Of a stretch of 63,740 nucleotides of DNA, positions 62,001 to 63,740 are shown one piece after another. The stretch is from Melioribacteraceae bacterium (GTDB lineage Bacteria > Bacteroidota > Ignavibacteria > Ignavibacteriales > Melioribacteraceae). A program made the position numbers and the translations under genes. How positions within the stretch are numbered: the first letter of the stretch is position 1; each line of letters begins with the position of its first letter. Location of the stretch: the NCBI GenBank assembly GCA_026417375.1, contig JAOADJ010000049.1, positions 1 through 63,740 on the forward strand, given 5' to 3'. The notes under the pieces were generated by a model. That model searched no databases and had not been told where the DNA came from. It saw only the letters and a list, made by a program, of their open reading frames with translations.

Positions 62001-63740
62001 TTAATGGTAATGTAGTTTATGGAAACACAACAAACTTACCAAGTTATGCTGTAACTATAAGTGGTGGAACTTTAAGAAAAGATAATCCTATAGATTTTGT
62101 TGCAGCAGCAAATTATTTACAAACTTTATCTACAACTTTGGGTGGATATACTGTAAACGGTACAACAACATTCCAATGGGGTGGATTAACATTAACTGGT
62201 ACAGATCCATTCTTGAATGTATTTGCAGTTAATGGTGCAGATTTAAGCTCTGCAAATAGTGTAACTATAAATGTTCCAAATGGTTCTGTAGTATTAGTTA
62301 ATATAAATGGTACAAATGTAAGTTGGACTGGTGGACTTGTAGTAAATGGAACAGCAATAAATAATGTACTCTATAATTTCTATCAGGCAACAAATTTAAC
62401 AATTCAAGGTATCGACGTTCGTGGTTCAATCTTAGCACCATTTGCAAGTTTGAACTTCCCGGCTGGTATTGTTAATGGTCAGGTTATTGTTAAAAATATG
62501 AATGGAAGTGGTCAATTTAACTTGTCTCCATTCCAGGGAAATATACCAGTTGATAGAAAAATTACAAATATTGCTACAGTAACTTCATCAACTACAGATC
62601 CGGTTTCTTCAAATAATTCATCAAGTGTAACAGTTACTGTAGGAAGCACTTCAACAGGTGGTAATACTGGTGGATCAGGTTCTGGTAGTGGTTCTGGCTC
62701 TGGAAGTGGTTCTGGTTCTGGAAGTGGTTCATGGACTAATGTATGTACATTTGGTCAAGGAGAAATTATATATACAATCTTTGCTGATGGATCAACATTA
62801 TATGCCGGAACAATGGGTGGTAAAGTTTACAAATCAACCAATGCTGGTCAAACATGGATGTTAATCAACAATGGTATTAATGTAAATCTTATCTGGGCAT
62901 TCACAAAGCATAATGGAAATATTTATGCAGCTACTGAAAATGGTGTTTATATGTACAATGGTTCATACTGGACATTAGTTGGTTTGAATGGTAAAGATGT
63001 TCATACATTACTATCACACAATGGAATTTTATTTGCTGGAACATGGGGATATGGAATTTTCAAATCAACTAATAATGGTTCAACATGGACTGAATTTAAC
63101 AATGGTTTAGAATCATTCTTAACTATTCAAGCAATGACTTCATACAATAATACAATATTTGCAGGAACAGTTGGTGGTGGTTTATTCAAATCAGTAAATG
63201 GTAGCGATTGGACAAAAGCACTTTGTGGTTATCAATTAATCTGGTCACTCGCTTCTAAAAATGGTTATATCTTTGCTGGTACTTATGGTGATGGTATTTA
63301 TAGATCAACTGATGGTGGATTAAACTTTACAAAGCTTGCTTCTTCTCCTGTTGCGTTCGTTTACTCAATTTCAATTGATGGAAGTGGAAAAGTTTATGTA
63401 AGTTCTGTTGCTAATGGTGTTTATGTTTCTAATGATAATGGTAATACTTGGACAGAAGTTGGTTTAGGTGGATATAATGTTAGTACTTTGGTTGTTTCTC
63501 CTTACAGTGGTGATGTTTACGCTGGTACAAAAGATGGTGTTATGTATAAAATTTCTGGTGATAAGAATACAACAAACATTAATGATAATATAAATGGAAT
63601 ACCAACAGAATTTAGTTTATCACAAAATTATCCAAATCCATTTAATCCATCTACAACAATAGAATTTTCAGTAAAAGAAGCTGGTAATTATTCACTAAAA
63701 GTATATGATATGATAGGACAAGAAGTAGCAACATTAATGA
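59033..63740 (+). CDS. Giant T9SS adhesin with N-terminal thioester domain (3' end cut by window)
   Basis: At least 1569 codons, open to the window edge. GTG start with GAGAGGAG upstream; signal peptide to about residue 27. A thioester-domain-like region (about 30-175) pairs C84 in KKFYCIDLS with Q136 in AAAVQASIWHF, the Cys-Gln signature of Gram-positive thioester adhesins. Next: Ig-like 179-273; a conserved unknown module (about 285-475); two SdrD_B domains at about 478-716 (IGNKVWEDLDKDGIQDSNEPG, IGDYVWHDKNVNGIQDTNEPG); DUF11 repeats (SKTANKQTAQPGDVITYTFT, ADLKVEKTVDKQ) with a choice-of-anchor-A domain nested in the second; a (GS)n linker; BNR-type repeats (STNAGQTW, STNNGSTW, STDGGLNF); and a truncated T9SS tail (QNYPNPFNPSTTIEFSV). 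Likely a surface adhesin able to bond covalently to targets. Confidence 0.85.
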   Translation, partial: MKTRFTILRAALTLALLFVFSLTTFSQKITGVKNVTDYTSIAKVTSYTDGVNITYTNPYTNSSQSSFDGAFDGTLNSQSKKFYCIDLSNSLAVNEDYWDEGTTPSQITYILNNYYPYKTGYAGALSDNKKEAAAVQASIWHFSDGVNANTITDATIKNRALQIIADANANHNNTIPLQSLLILPSSTSYVQGTTVVFNVFALDLNGNPLSNKNITLSTNLGTLSLTSGTTDANGKLGPISLTYSGVGTAKVSAQAVVEIPQGTRYVHKTNPNSKQKLVLATPVTDTKKVEVFYTWYVPQSNTCDTKGYTTFTQGGWGSPSNSTPGKIRDLYFNSVFPTGLQIGSTYKLTLTSANDVKNFLPQGGTAGAFTQNYTNPTSTSAGVFAGQLVALKLNVAYDAAGHLGSNSVDLGNLVIGSGPFTGKTVNQFLALAEQAIGGGSLNGYTFSQFNDAATAINENFDNGTIDKGYLVCEVPKASIGNKVWEDLDKDGIQDSNEPGIQGVTVILFDCNNNQIATTTTNANGEYYFSNLSPGSYYVKFNTPAGMVATLKDQGSDDEKDSDADVTTGKTICTDLLPGENDLSWDAGFYKECKNKIGDYVWHDKNVNGIQDTNEPGIAGVVVELLQGNTVIATTTTNASGKYEFNNLANGTYTVRIAASNYNTGGALFSTNQTKWYATKKDQGSDDTKDSDANKNESVSVTLNCNDNITVDFGFYKTCVKLSKTANKQTAQPGDVITYTFTIENCGDVALTGGVTVYDQMLNPTSPYNIAYYSPVNPGETKTFTKTYTVKSNDCGNLVNNASAIGHPSDGSAQVVDNATFTVVINCEQKADLKVEKTVDKQNPNCNDYINFTVKVTNLGPNTALNVVVNDLLPAGLLFDSYTSTKGTYNSTTGVWTVGNMNSGTFETIIIKVKVDCATMNSTTFDFGPAKDFNLFVLNNLTQPSSDTEGKVAVGNDANLGAYSIGDKLPANSGDVLIVGNNLTYTSGQVFNGNVVYGNTTNLPSYAVTISGGTLRKDNPIDFVAAANYLQTLSTTLGGYTVNGTTTFQWGGLTLTGTDPFLNVFAVNGADLSSANSVTINVPNGSVVLVNINGTNVSWTGGLVVNGTAINNVLYNFYQATNLTIQGIDVRGSILAPFASLNFPAGIVNGQVIVKNMNGSGQFNLSPFQGNIPVDRKITNIATVTSSTTDPVSSNNSSSVTVTVGSTSTGGNTGGSGSGSGSGSGSGSGSGSGSWTNVCTFGQGEIIYTIFADGSTLYAGTMGGKVYKSTNAGQTWMLINNGINVNLIWAFTKHNGNIYAATENGVYMYNGSYWTLVGLNGKDVHTLLSHNGILFAGTWGYGIFKSTNNGSTWTEFNNGLESFLTIQAMTSYNNTIFAGTVGGGLFKSVNGSDWTKALCGYQLIWSLASKNGYIFAGTYGDGIYRSTDGGLNFTKLASSPVAFVYSISIDGSGKVYVSSVANGVYVSNDNGNTWTEVGLGGYNVSTLVVSPYSGDVYAGTKDGVMYKISGDKNTTNINDNINGIPTEFSLSQNYPNPFNPSTTIEFSVKEAGNYSLKVYDMIGQEVATLM
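62660..62730 (+). repeat. GGTTCTGGAAGT-type microsatellite encoding a Gly-Ser linker
   Basis: Tandem copies of a 6/12-bp unit (GGTTCTGGAAGT and variants) encode an alternating Gly-Ser stretch between the DUF11 and BNR regions of the adhesin. Unit length is a multiple of three, so copy-number change would alter linker length without breaking the frame. Confidence 0.75.

Overview
The window is AT-rich and reads as chromosomal DNA from a Gram-negative bacterium of the Ignavibacteria/Chlorobi-Bacteroidota lineage. The best evidence is a C-terminal type IX secretion (T9SS) sorting tail of the 'QNYPNPFNPST' type on seven different secreted proteins. Supporting evidence is a predicted TonB-type outer-membrane receptor, many short Sec or lipoprotein signals, and the overall gene content. 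No rRNA, tRNA, CRISPR array, complete insertion sequence or phage gene was seen.

Layout. 1-537 is non-coding and carries small dispersed repeats. 538-8567 holds a cohesin/Ig T9SS protein, a DUF255 thioredoxin-like protein, a methyltransferase, a BNR-repeat lipoprotein, a GH5 mannanase-like lipoprotein and a DedA membrane protein. 8680-17145 is a same-strand locus: GbsR/MarR-type regulator, FabG-like SDR, KAS III homologue with two altered catalytic positions, sodium:solute symporter, acyl-CoA/AMP ligase, small lipoprotein, predicted outer-membrane barrel and alpha/beta-hydrolase lipoprotein. It looks like an uncharacterised pathway for taking up and activating an acyl or carboxylate compound. 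17256-23895 is a secreted hydrolase group: two glucoamylase/GH144-like enzymes, an SGNH hydrolase and an M28 peptidase. 24208-30229 is gltBD, followed by a convergent msrA.

31033-45330 is dominated by surface and secreted proteins: a 426-aa T9SS protein, a 2893-aa mosaic protein with an embedded endonuclease I domain, a TonB-dependent-receptor-like protein with a glycine-rich insert, and a GH18 T9SS protein. 45319-54734 holds an LtaS/MdoB-like phosphotransferase, a DUF2892 protein, an anti-sigma-type kinase with a Sel1 protein, a sensor kinase/sigma-54 response regulator pair, a predicted outer-membrane protein and a small calcium-binding-type secreted protein. 54974-58681 is a ccmC-ccmD-ccmE-ccmF operon whose CcmE has a CxxxY motif in place of HxxxY, pointing to the histidine-less Ccm variant. 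59033 to the window end is a truncated giant T9SS adhesin. It begins with a probable Cys-Gln thioester domain and continues through SdrD_B, DUF11, choice-of-anchor-A and BNR modules.

The two most promising systems are the thioester adhesin at the right edge and the regulator-to-hydrolase acyl locus at 8680-17145. Domain names come from reading the protein sequence and recalling families; no database search was run.
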